This document shows, piece after piece, positions 5,527 through 12,929 of a stretch of DNA of 13,629 bases (position 1 is the first letter of the stretch; each line of letters begins with the position of its first letter). The position numbers were made by a program, and so were the translations under genes. The stretch covers positions 1 to 13,629 of the forward strand of contig CAMCFD010000043.1 of NCBI GenBank assembly GCA_945874115.1. Reading direction: 5' to 3'. The notes under the pieces are model-generated. The model did no database searches, had not been told where the DNA came from, and was given only the letters and a program-made list of their open reading frames with translations. Origin of the DNA: Rickettsia typhi. Lineage in GTDB: Bacteria; Pseudomonadota; Alphaproteobacteria; Rickettsiales; UBA1997.

Positions 5527-6468
5527 ATGTTTTTTAGATTGTTTTTCTCAGCTATATTATTTTTCTCTGTCCAGAACTCTTTTGCAAAACAAGAAATTAG
5601 TGAAGTTGTGGCTAAAGTCAACAATAGAGTTATCACTAATTTCGACTTAAAAGACCGCTATAATTTTCTCTTAAACTTTTCTCAAATCAAAGTTAATTCG
5701 GCGGAAGAAAAAAATATTTTATTGAATCAGATTGTTTATAAAATGATCGACGAAGAGTTGATAAGACAAGAAGGTGAAGCTCTTGGAATAGAAGTTTTAG
5801 ATTCTGAAATTAACGCTGTAATCGAAGCTCAATCGTCAAAAAAAGGGAAAAGTTTTTCTACATTTAAGGCAGAATTTTCTCAAAAAAATATTTCTTTCGA
5901 AAATTATCAGAAGCAAGTCAAAGCTGATTTGCTCTGGTCAAAAATAGTTTCTGGCTCTTTAAGATCAAAAATTAAAATTACAGATCTAGAAATTAAAGAA
6001 TTTTTAGAGCAGCAAAAACTTGATACCGATATTTCAAAATATAGAATATCGGAAATATTTATTCCTGCGAAAAATGATGCGAAAATTTTGGCCGAAAAAC
6101 TTTATGAAGAGTTGAAAAATGGTGCCAATTTTGAAGAATTTGTGAAGCAATTCTCGCAAAGTCCGACCTCGGAAAGTGGTGGAGAAATTGGTTGGGTTTC
6201 AAAAAGTGACATTAATCAAGAAATTTATAAAGCGATTTCTAACATCGCTAAAAAATCATATTCAAAACCGGTTTTTTTATCAGATGGTTATTATATTTTT
6301 AAACTTCTTGATAAAAAAACAGTTACTGAAATCAAGGAAAATGATTTAAATTTTGCCAGAAACAGAATATTCACAAAAGAATTAACAACTGAGGGCAGGG
6401 CATATTTAATGGAAATTCACAAGAAATCTTTCATCGAAGTTTCTCGCGGTAAAATCAAAAATGTTTAA
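5527..6468 (+). CDS. surA: Periplasmic chaperone / peptidyl-prolyl isomerase SurA
   Basis: SurA binds unfolded outer-membrane proteins in the periplasm and carries them to the BAM complex. The 313-residue precursor has a signal peptide (hydrophobic residues 2-16, cleavage after N-S-F-A at residue 20). The SurA N-terminal domain follows (about 24-150), beginning with the typical V-V-A-K-V-N-N-R-V-I-T-N-F-D (27-40) and containing M-I-D-E-E-L-I-R-Q-E (73-82). One parvulin domain spans about 173-263, with I-S-E-I-F-I-P (174-180), the S-P-T-S-E-S-G-G-E-I-G-W-V block (212-224) and F-L-S-D-G-Y-Y-I-F-K-L (250-260). E. coli SurA has two parvulin domains and 428 residues; the single-domain form here is shorter, as in many alphaproteobacteria. 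The usual lptD/pdxA/ksgA neighbours are absent; instead it is paired with ctpA. Its stop overlaps that of the convergent AsmA-like gene. Confidence 0.93.
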   Translation: MFFRLFFSAILFFSVQNSFAKQEISEVVAKVNNRVITNFDLKDRYNFLLNFSQIKVNSAEEKNILLNQIVYKMIDEELIRQEGEALGIEVLDSEINAVIEAQSSKKGKSFSTFKAEFSQKNISFENYQKQVKADLLWSKIVSGSLRSKIKITDLEIKEFLEQQKLDTDISKYRISEIFIPAKNDAKILAEKLYEELKNGANFEEFVKQFSQSPTSESGGEIGWVSKSDINQEIYKAISNIAKKSYSKPVFLSDGYYIFKLLDKKTVTEIKENDLNFARNRIFTKELTTEGRAYLMEIHKKSFIEVSRGKIKNV

Positions 6469-9400
6469 TCCCAGTCGAATAAATTTCTAATGCTGACCGG
6501 CACAAATGCGCTTACGGCAAAGGTTTCGAATATCGCCTCTTTTTGGTTTTCTAGCTTTTTATATTCATATTTTATTCCAAAAAGACCACCACCTTCTCCG
6601 CCGGTGAGAAGCCCGCTGATTACGCCGCCAAGCAATGGTATTTTTCCGATTCCAAAAAGATTGTTGATGATAAATCCAGGAACGATCATGCCTTTTATTT
6701 CGCACGAATTATTGGCGATATTATATTTTCCCTTCGCCGTGATGCCAATTTTATAATTATTCGCAATAAAAGAGTCTATTGAGAGAATTTGTTTCTTCAG
6801 CGTGAAGTCAAGCGTCATCGTGTCGAAAGTAGTTTTGTTGTTCGAAAATATTTTGTCCTTAATTTTTGAAAATAGGTCGTTTTTCTCAAGTTTTTTTGTC
6901 AATTTACTTTCATAAAAAGTGATGTTGTTTTTTATATCAAGGTTGCCTAAATATTGAGTTTCTCCCTCAATTTGTTGCTGTTCAATTTTAATTTTTGCAT
7001 TTCCTGATAAAATTTTATCCGAAATATTTAAAGATTCCGCTAAATAACCAACGTCAAAAACATTTCCCGAAATGGAATAATTTTTTTCTTTTTTACCTTT
7101 TGATATCGCTAAATTTACTATTTGCTTATTTTCTTTGCCGTAAGTCGCCGACAGGCTTCCTGCTTGGCAAATCTGATCGCGACAATTTAAATTAAGATTG
7201 AGGTTTTTGGCATATTTTCCATTCGCAAGTCGTATGTTTTTTATTGCTACGTAAGATGTCAAAACTTTAGTTTTGTTAGATTTTTTAGCTTCATTTTTTT
7301 TGTCAACTTGCTTTTCGACCTCAGAATAATCGGGGTTTTTGTCAGCAGATAAAAGCTCTAGAAAATCAATTGATTGGCCTTTAAGTGAGATTTTAACAAT
7401 GTCATTTTCATCTTTGTAAGAAAGTTTATAATTATTTTTTCCAAAATTATTTCCTAAGTTTATATTGGTAAATTTTTCAGCATCAATCGAAAATTTTAGA
7501 TTTCCAGAAATAGATTCTTTTTTATTTTCTGATGTTAATGAAATATTATTAATAGCAATTTTATCGCTTTCAGACGTGTTAATCGTCAATTTCAGAGGGC
7601 TTGCAATATTTAAATCTTTCTTGATTCCAAGCTCGGCTATATTGAGTTTTGAGTTGGTAAAATCTATTAGCGTTACAAAATTATCGCTTAAAAAATCTTT
7701 TTTGGTGTCGATTGAAATTTCGCCTTCAAAAAATTTGCTTTTAGTATTTTTCGCCAACAAATTGACCGCAATATAAACGTTATTTAAATTGACATCTTTA
7801 TATAGAGGAACCTTCACGTTCAATTTTGCGAGAGAATTTCCGTTCAAATATTTCTCGACTTGCGCAACGAAGCCTTTAGATTTAAAATTAGCGTGTTTCA
7901 ACGCATTACTGGCGTCGCCCGCAATGTCGACCTGAATTTCAAGAATTGGTTTTTCGAAGTTTAAAATATCAACTCGTGAATTAGAAATTTTACTACTCAA
8001 AACATCGCCGCTTGCAATTGATATTTTCATTGAGTTTTTTGAAAAAGCCGCGATCCCAAAAACATTAGTCACTGTCGGAAAATAATCAGAATAATTGACA
8101 TTTAAATTTTGAAAATTCACTTGCGAATCAAGTTCATTTATTGAAAATTCTCCGTTATTGGTCGAGCCGTCAAGTTTAACAAACGCGTCGCTAACCAAGC
8201 CTTCACTCAAGTGGGTAGCAACCCAGTCTCTTATATCTTGTTTTGGAAGTGTAAGCGGCCAAAAATTCTCGATATCTCCACCTTTAACATTTTTTAAAGA
8301 AATATCCATTTTGGTGTTTTTGGAGTCTTTATTTCTAAGGCCTAAAATTGACAAAGACATCTTTAGGCTTGTCACATTTTTCTCAACTTTTTGCTGCTTT
8401 GAAGAGGTGATAACGGCGATTTGAGCTTCTTTTATTTTCTTCTTTATTTCTAAATTTGACGATATGTTGGAAATATTCAAAGCATCGTCTTTTATTGAAT
8501 AATTTCCGCTAACTAATAAATTATCGAAAGCTATTTTATTTTTAAAATATTGCGACAGTAAAAAATTTCCTTCTTTTGACGCAATTTGAAAGTCTATATT
8601 TTGAAGGCTATCTTTAGTTTCAAGTGAAAAAGCTGCGCTAAAGTTGCCATTGATGTTTTCAAGAATTGCGCAAGAATCGCACAAAGTTGCGAGAGGTTTT
8701 GCGTTAAAATCAGAGCTTGTGAAGGCGCATTTAGACGAGAAATCCGAGCTAATTACGCAATTATTATTGATGAAAACATCTTTATCTTCGCCGTTAATAG
8801 TCAATACGCTTGACGATGAAAGTTGAATGTTACTATTTTTTTTGGTGTTAATTTTTATGCGCGAATTTTTTATCAAAAGCTCGAAACTATTTTCTTGAGA
8901 TTTTTTTACCAATAAGATCGCGTTCTCGATTTCAAGATTTTTTGCATAACCACCATTTTTTTGTAGATCTACTAAACTTTTTATGAATGATTGAAAATAT
9001 TGACTTAAATCTTGATTTTCAATTGTTTCATCGCTTTTTATTTCATCGAAATTTTTATTATCAACACTAACAAGAACAACTTTTGCATCTGTTATTTTTA
9101 CTTTATATGGCGTATAATTTAGTAAAACTAAATTTAGTAAAGAAAATTCGCTTTCGATTTTTGGCATCGATAATTCTTTATTATCAGTTTGCGTGTCTAG
9201 TGATTTTAATTTTAGATTTATAATGGCAATACGTAGCGTTCCGTAGGGCGTGAAAGAAAGGAGAGAGTCTTCAATTGTGGCTTCGCTATCCACATTTTTT
9301 CTTAAAAATTCCGTAGCTTTTTGGGTAATATATGGAATAGATTTTGGCTTCATCGGCACCAAAATTAAGAAATAGATAAGTATTAGTGAAATCAAAAAAG

Positions 9401-9524
9401 CCAATAAAAAATGAACTTTGTAAAATAAACTGATTTTTTTCTTTATCTTTTTGATACTATCGTCAATCAGCTCAATTCCACCTTCGATAAAATCTTGTTT
9501 TTGTTTTTTAGGCTTTTTGACCAT
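6465..9524 (-). CDS. AsmA-like / YhdP family (DUF3971) giant periplasmic protein
   Basis: This 1019-residue protein is probably anchored in the inner membrane by one segment (residues 36-57) after a lysine-rich cytoplasmic tail (1-35); the rest projects into the periplasm. YhdP, TamB and AsmA relatives are long, groove-shaped proteins thought to conduct phospholipids toward the outer membrane. The YhdP-type landmarks are F-W-P-L-T-L-P-K-Q-D-I-R-D-W-V (421-435) followed by G-L-V-S-D-A (442-447), and near the C-terminus I-P-L-L-G-G-V-I-S-G-L-L (962-973) with G-G-E-G-G-G-L-F-G (975-983). The region between is a Ser/Asn/Lys-rich series of short beta strands, as expected of a repeating-beta-groove protein. 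Length is somewhat below E. coli YhdP (about 1270). It overlaps the upstream RDD gene by 17 nt, so it is coupled to thiL-RDD. Four cysteines at about 256-285 are notable. The exact subfamily is inferred. Confidence 0.85.
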   Translation of the reverse strand: MVKKPKKQKQDFIEGGIELIDDSIKKIKKKISLFYKVHFLLAFLISLILIYFLILVPMKPKSIPYITQKATEFLRKNVDSEATIEDSLLSFTPYGTLRIAIINLKLKSLDTQTDNKELSMPKIESEFSLLNLVLLNYTPYKVKITDAKVVLVSVDNKNFDEIKSDETIENQDLSQYFQSFIKSLVDLQKNGGYAKNLEIENAILLVKKSQENSFELLIKNSRIKINTKKNSNIQLSSSSVLTINGEDKDVFINNNCVISSDFSSKCAFTSSDFNAKPLATLCDSCAILENINGNFSAAFSLETKDSLQNIDFQIASKEGNFLLSQYFKNKIAFDNLLVSGNYSIKDDALNISNISSNLEIKKKIKEAQIAVITSSKQQKVEKNVTSLKMSLSILGLRNKDSKNTKMDISLKNVKGGDIENFWPLTLPKQDIRDWVATHLSEGLVSDAFVKLDGSTNNGEFSINELDSQVNFQNLNVNYSDYFPTVTNVFGIAAFSKNSMKISIASGDVLSSKISNSRVDILNFEKPILEIQVDIAGDASNALKHANFKSKGFVAQVEKYLNGNSLAKLNVKVPLYKDVNLNNVYIAVNLLAKNTKSKFFEGEISIDTKKDFLSDNFVTLIDFTNSKLNIAELGIKKDLNIASPLKLTINTSESDKIAINNISLTSENKKESISGNLKFSIDAEKFTNINLGNNFGKNNYKLSYKDENDIVKISLKGQSIDFLELLSADKNPDYSEVEKQVDKKNEAKKSNKTKVLTSYVAIKNIRLANGKYAKNLNLNLNCRDQICQAGSLSATYGKENKQIVNLAISKGKKEKNYSISGNVFDVGYLAESLNISDKILSGNAKIKIEQQQIEGETQYLGNLDIKNNITFYESKLTKKLEKNDLFSKIKDKIFSNNKTTFDTMTLDFTLKKQILSIDSFIANNYKIGITAKGKYNIANNSCEIKGMIVPGFIINNLFGIGKIPLLGGVISGLLTGGEGGGLFGIKYEYKKLENQKEAIFETFAVSAFVPVSIRNLFDWD

Positions 9525-10185
9525 TTTCTTCGTCAGTTATTTTTTGCCAAGGATATTTCGCTGAAATTCGTCCTTTTATAAAAACAGTTTTGCAAATTAA
9601 ATCATAAGCCGTAACTTTTCTTTTTGTAAAAACGTGAATGTTAAGCCACATAACCGCAATGAATCCAAGGATTAAGTTGAAAGGATTTCCTGTTAAAGTC
9701 GCCATAAAACCAAGTTTATAGTAAGACTGGTAAAATATTAAATATATTACGTAGAGAATTGGAATTATTGATAAGAAATAATGCGCGAGACCTTTCATCA
9801 GGCTAATTTTTTGCAAATTTTTATCAACAATCATAACTCCCAGAAGTCTTTTGCCAATTGTCGCTCTCCACGCTGAAGAGTTTAAATATGAGTGATATAG
9901 CGCTCCGACTAAAAAAACTAAAAGATAAAATATTATGACTTCCTTGAAAGCGCTGTGACGCAAAATAAAATCAACTTGCTCATAATTTTCTACGCTGTCT
10001 GTTCCGAAATATTCTCTAAAGTCAATAACGAGTTGACTTAAAACTCTGTTAAGCCAAATTGCGCCCAGAATCTGAGCGGCGAAAATTCTCAAAACTGCAA
10101 CGATAAAAATGTCTATTGAAATCGCGAATCCTCTTCTAAAAGATCCGACGTAATTTATTTCTGTTTCTTCAGTGTTGATATCCAT
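9508..10185 (-). CDS. RDD family integral membrane protein
   Basis: This 225-residue inner-membrane protein has four likely membrane segments, about residues 17-41, 82-101, 136-154 and 167-185. The RDD signature is present: arginines in F-R-R-G-F-A (16-21) followed by the membrane-embedded aspartate D25, then the loop W-R-A-T-I-G-K-R-L-L-G-V (106-117) that precedes the third segment. RDD proteins have no single established role; some have been linked to ion or solute transport. I start it at the ATG at 10185-10183; a TTG three codons upstream (10194-10192) is in frame but is the weaker choice. With the ATG start it overlaps the 3' end of thiL by 17 nt and its own 3' end overlaps the AsmA-like gene by 17 nt, so the three genes appear to be one coupled operon. 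No ligand or partner can be named from sequence. Confidence 0.87.
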   Translation of the reverse strand: MDINTEETEINYVGSFRRGFAISIDIFIVAVLRIFAAQILGAIWLNRVLSQLVIDFREYFGTDSVENYEQVDFILRHSAFKEVIIFYLLVFLVGALYHSYLNSSAWRATIGKRLLGVMIVDKNLQKISLMKGLAHYFLSIIPILYVIYLIFYQSYYKLGFMATLTGNPFNLILGFIAVMWLNIHVFTKRKVTAYDLICKTVFIKGRISAKYPWQKITDEENGQKA

Positions 10186-11152
10186 ATTTTTCAAATTTTA
10201 TTTCGCGATTTTTGTTATCGAGTATTGTTATTTTAACCGAATTAGTTTTTTTCAAAAATCCAATATGATTTAATTCTATTTTAAGTTTTTTTGCAAGTTG
10301 TAAAATTTTATTTTTATTTTCTTTTTTCGCCGTAAATATAAGCTCATAATCATCGCCGCCACTGATTAAATTACGGAAGTTAATTTGTTCAATAACTTCA
10401 CTAGCTTGCTTTGAAAGAGGAATTTTGTCCTTATAAATCACCGCTTCAAGCATAGATTCTTTGCAAATTTGGTTTAAATCGGCCAATAATCCGTCTGAAA
10501 TATCAATCGCGCATTTTGAGAGATTTTGCTTGACCAACTCTTGCCCTAGGTTGATTCGTGGCGATGGATAAAAATGTCTATCCAAAAAATATTTCTCATT
10601 TTTCTTGTTAAATATAATTTCAGGTCGTGTTTTCGATAAAAGCCCAAGATAGGCGTCTCCGATTGATCCTGAAACAAAAATCAAATCCTTATCTTTGGCA
10701 TTTTTTCTCGACAAAACTTTGTTTTTTTTAGAAATTCCGAAAATTGTTAAGCTAAAAAACAGTTTTTCGCATGATTTTATTGTGTCGCCGCCGATTAAAG
10801 AAATTTTATATTTTTTCTGAATTTTTTTTAATTCATCGCAAAATTCTTTATAAAAATCTTCACTTAATTTGTCATTTTTAGAAAAACCAAGCATATAATA
10901 TTTCGGCGTAGAGCCGCTTGAAGCAATATCAGAAAGGTTGCTTAGCATTAATTTTGCGGCGATTTTAGCGCCACCATCTTTTAACAAAAAATGAACATCT
11001 TCAAAAATCAGATCTTTGCTGACGATTAATTCTTCATCTTTTTCTAAAGAAATTCGCGCAACGTCGTCTCTCAAGCCTTGAGAAGCTTTTGAATTTGTGG
11101 CAAGAGGCTTAAAATATTTATCTATGAGTGCAAATTCCGCTATTTTATTCAT
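10169..11152 (-). CDS. thiL: Thiamine-monophosphate kinase ThiL
   Basis: ThiL phosphorylates thiamine monophosphate to thiamine diphosphate with ATP, the last step of the cofactor pathway. The 327-residue protein has the PurM-like layout: G-L-R-D-D-V-A (26-32; usual form G-x-G-D-D-A-A, so the glycine before the two metal-binding aspartates is arginine here), K-D-L-I-F-E-D-V-H-F (46-55), the N-L-S-D-I-A-S block (72-78), I-G-G-D-T (120-124), V-S-G-S-I-G-D-A-Y-L-G (160-170), D-I-S-D-G-L (217-222) and G-G-D-D-Y-E-L (265-271). Length is normal. It is the first gene of the minus-strand operon with the RDD and AsmA-like genes and has a recognisable promoter 61-89 nt upstream. It ends with TGA, the only non-TAA stop in the window, inside the overlap with the RDD gene. 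No thiamine synthesis gene is nearby, so it may serve salvage or an unlinked pathway. Confidence 0.94.
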   Translation of the reverse strand: MNKIAEFALIDKYFKPLATNSKASQGLRDDVARISLEKDEELIVSKDLIFEDVHFLLKDGGAKIAAKLMLSNLSDIASSGSTPKYYMLGFSKNDKLSEDFYKEFCDELKKIQKKYKISLIGGDTIKSCEKLFFSLTIFGISKKNKVLSRKNAKDKDLIFVSGSIGDAYLGLLSKTRPEIIFNKKNEKYFLDRHFYPSPRINLGQELVKQNLSKCAIDISDGLLADLNQICKESMLEAVIYKDKIPLSKQASEVIEQINFRNLISGGDDYELIFTAKKENKNKILQLAKKLKIELNHIGFLKKTNSVKITILDNKNREIKFEKYGYQH

Positions 11153-11172
11153 TTTTCTAAAATTATTAAATA

Positions 11173-11185
11173 AGGCTCAAAGCCT
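11173..11185. repeat. Short inverted repeat in the thiL-kbl intergenic region
   Basis: A perfect 5-bp inverted repeat, AGGCT-caa-AGCCT, stands out as the only G/C-rich patch of the otherwise A/T intergenic region. It lies in the predicted 5' leader of thiL and just upstream of the kbl promoter candidate. It could be a weak leader hairpin or half of a repressor site; the stem is too short for either to be claimed. Confidence 0.3.
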
Positions 11186-11191
11186 ACAAAT

Positions 11192-11220
11192 TTCTTGCTT
11201 TTTTCTGCTAATACTATAAT
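11192..11220 (+). promoter_or_regulatory. Candidate promoter for kbl
   Basis: A perfect -10 hexamer TATAAT lies at 11215-11220, 33 nt before the kbl start codon. No good -35 is present at the ideal distance: 11192-11197 (TTCTTG, 17 bp) and 11195-11200 (TTGCTT, 14 bp) are the best. The -10 overlaps the opposing thiL -10 by 4 bp. Confidence 0.5.
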
Positions 11221-11241
11221 AATATTACAAAAAAATGTCAA
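11213..11241 (-). promoter_or_regulatory. Candidate sigma70-type promoter for thiL operon
   Basis: Read on the minus strand, a consensus -35 TTGACA (11241-11236) is followed after exactly 17 bp by TATAGT (11218-11213), one mismatch from consensus. This is the best promoter match in the window. Transcription would begin about 50-55 nt before the thiL start codon, giving a short leader that contains the inverted repeat at 11173-11185 and is too short for a thiamine-diphosphate riboswitch. Confidence 0.72.
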
Positions 11242-11253
11242 TTAATTCAAAAT

Positions 11254-12459
11254 ATGATAGAAAAACAATTTTTAGAAAACATTCAAAAAGAGCTTGAAAC
11301 CCTTAAAAACACTGGTCTTTATAAGAGTGAATATGAGATTATAACTCCGCAATTTAGCGAAATTGAGATTAAGAAAAATGGCTCGAAAAAGTCGGTTTTA
11401 AACTTTTGTGCCAACAATTATTTAGGTCTTGCGAATAACGAAAAATTGATCGAAATTGCAAAGAAATCACTCGATGATTATGGTCTTGGAACCGCTTCTG
11501 TGCGCTTTATTTGCGGCACTTTTGACCTTCATAAAAAATTCGAAAAAGAATTGGCCGATTTTCTTGGCTTTGAAGATGTAATAACTTATTCATCTTGCTT
11601 TGCCGCTAATGGCGGGGTTTTTGCCGCACTTTTCGATGAAAATGACGCCATAATTTCAGCTAATTTGAACCACGCAAGTTTAATTGACGGAATCAGACTT
11701 TGCAAGGCTCACCGCTATTTTTATCAGTTTGACGACATGGGTGATTTAGAGAAAAAGCTCATTGACGCCAAAGATCACAAAAACAAAATAATCGTCACTG
11801 ACGGTGTGTTTTCAATGGATGGCGACATTGCCAAGCTTCGCGAGATTTGCGATTTGGCCGATAAATATAAAGCCATGGTTTTGGTTGATGACTCTCACGC
11901 GACAGCTTGTGTTGGCGAAAATGGCCGCGGAACCCTTGAATTATGCGGCGTTGAGGGCAGGGTAGATATTTTAACCAGCACGCTAGGTAAAGCTTTAGGT
12001 GGTTCTGGTGGTGGTTTTATTGCTTCAAAAAAGGAAATCATCGACAAATTGCGCAATAAAAGCCGACCATATTTATTTTCGAACAATTTGCTGCCAATGA
12101 CTGCGGCGATTGGTATAGAAATTATCAATATGATTAAATCTTCAAATGAATTAATCAAAAAACTTGATAATAACACGCAATATTTTCGTCAAAAAATGGG
12201 TGAGGCTGGTTTTGACATACGCAAAAGCACTCATCCAGTTGTTGCAGTTATGTTTTATGACGAAATTTTGGCTGCCAATTTCGCCAAATTAATGATTGAA
12301 GAAGAAGATATTTATGTAATCGCTTTTTCATTTCCTGTTGTACCAAAAAATGAAGCTAGAATCCGCGTACAAATCTCGGCGGCTCATACACAAGAGCATC
12401 TTGACCGCGCGATTTCTTCATTTATAAAAATTGGAAAAAAACTTAAAGTAATTAAATAA
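11254..12459 (+). CDS. kbl: 2-amino-3-ketobutyrate CoA ligase (glycine C-acetyltransferase) Kbl
   Basis: Kbl is a PLP-dependent alpha-oxoamine synthase that interconverts 2-amino-3-ketobutyrate plus CoA with glycine plus acetyl-CoA, the second step of threonine breakdown after Tdh. The 401-residue protein covers the full fold. It shows N-F-C-A-N-N-Y-L-G-L-A (50-60), H140 in N-L-N-H-A-S for stacking on the cofactor ring, D212 and H215 in V-D-D-S-H-A, and the Schiff-base lysine K246 in S-T-L-G-K-A-L-G-G. These match E. coli Kbl H138, D210, H213 and K244 with a constant offset of 2. C-G-V-E-G-R-V-D-I-L (231-240) favours Kbl over the paralogues BioF and HemA. No tdh gene is adjacent, unlike in many bacteria. 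The first ATG is 33 nt after a TATAAT. It is followed after 21 nt by a membrane-protein gene, probably in the same transcript. Confidence 0.94.
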   Translation: MIEKQFLENIQKELETLKNTGLYKSEYEIITPQFSEIEIKKNGSKKSVLNFCANNYLGLANNEKLIEIAKKSLDDYGLGTASVRFICGTFDLHKKFEKELADFLGFEDVITYSSCFAANGGVFAALFDENDAIISANLNHASLIDGIRLCKAHRYFYQFDDMGDLEKKLIDAKDHKNKIIVTDGVFSMDGDIAKLREICDLADKYKAMVLVDDSHATACVGENGRGTLELCGVEGRVDILTSTLGKALGGSGGGFIASKKEIIDKLRNKSRPYLFSNNLLPMTAAIGIEIINMIKSSNELIKKLDNNTQYFRQKMGEAGFDIRKSTHPVVAVMFYDEILAANFAKLMIEEEDIYVIAFSFPVVPKNEARIRVQISAAHTQEHLDRAISSFIKIGKKLKVIK

Positions 12460-12480
12460 TATTAATTAAATTATAAAAAA

Positions 12481-12927
12481 ATGAGCAGACCTCCTATCAA
12501 AAGATATCCAAATAATCATCGCCGCGACCACAGAGACAGTCGTGACCGCGATTCAAGCACAAGTGAAAATTATCGCGATTATAAAGATTATAAAAGCGAG
12601 AAGGGTGATCAGACCAAAAAATATAGTAAGTCGATGATTTTAATAAAGTCTACGGTCTTTACTCTGACAATCGTTTTGGTTACTTTATTGGCCGCGTTTG
12701 CCATCATTAAAAACAAGAAAAGTCAGTCATATTATTCTTCGCACACGCAAAAATGTGAAAAAGTTGAAACGGTGAAATTAAGCGCCGAAATTGATGAAGT
12801 TATAGTTAAAGATTCGGAAATTTTAGTCTTGACTAAGGCCGACAATTCGGGCAAGCAAGATTTGATCATTCTTGATTCTAAATGTTTTAAAGAAGTGAAT
12901 AAAGTTAGTTTTAAAACTATAAAATAA
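12481..12927 (+). CDS. Single-pass membrane protein with charged N-terminal tail, function unknown
   Basis: This 148-residue protein has a strongly charged, low-complexity N-terminus (residues 1-50, rich in Arg, Asp, Lys, Tyr and Ser, with R-D-Y-K-D-Y-K at 32-38), one membrane segment (about 52-76) flanked by Lys on both sides, and a C-terminal domain of about 55 residues (93-148) predicted as short beta strands: V-K-L-S-A-E-I-D-E-V-I-V (98-109), E-I-L-V-L-T (113-118) and Q-D-L-I-I-L-D (124-130). C92 and C134 could form a disulfide if this domain is periplasmic. The layout resembles small alphaproteobacterial proteins with an R-x-V-x-L...D-x-I-x-x-L-D tail (DUF6476-like), but I only suggest this. 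It is 21 nt downstream of kbl and upstream of the hairpin at 12930-12971. Function unknown. Confidence 0.75.
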   Translation: MSRPPIKRYPNNHRRDHRDSRDRDSSTSENYRDYKDYKSEKGDQTKKYSKSMILIKSTVFTLTIVLVTLLAAFAIIKNKKSQSYYSSHTQKCEKVETVKLSAEIDEVIVKDSEILVLTKADNSGKQDLIILDSKCFKEVNKVSFKTIK

Positions 12928-12929
12928 TT

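Noticed and set aside
7465..8424. Plus-strand frames of about 90-100 codons inside the AsmA-like gene
   Set aside because: They are antisense to a continuous 1019-codon gene with family motifs at both ends; the translations are hydrophobic low-complexity shadows.
10186..10194. TTG start for the RDD gene three codons upstream of the ATG
   Set aside because: It has no better ribosome-binding context, adds only M-K-N, and the ATG is the more common start codon; the first conserved RDD residues lie downstream of both.
11153..11253. Thiamine-diphosphate riboswitch upstream of thiL
   Set aside because: The predicted leader is only about 50-55 nt, and no CUGAGA-type conserved core is present; only a 5-bp hairpin is seen.
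11254..12459. BioF (8-amino-7-oxononanoate synthase) as identity of the PLP enzyme
   Set aside because: Tempting because of the BioC-like gene, but the N-F-C-A-N-N-Y-L-G-L and C-G-V-E-G-R-V-D-I-L motifs and the N-terminal length fit Kbl, with catalytic residues at a constant offset from E. coli Kbl.
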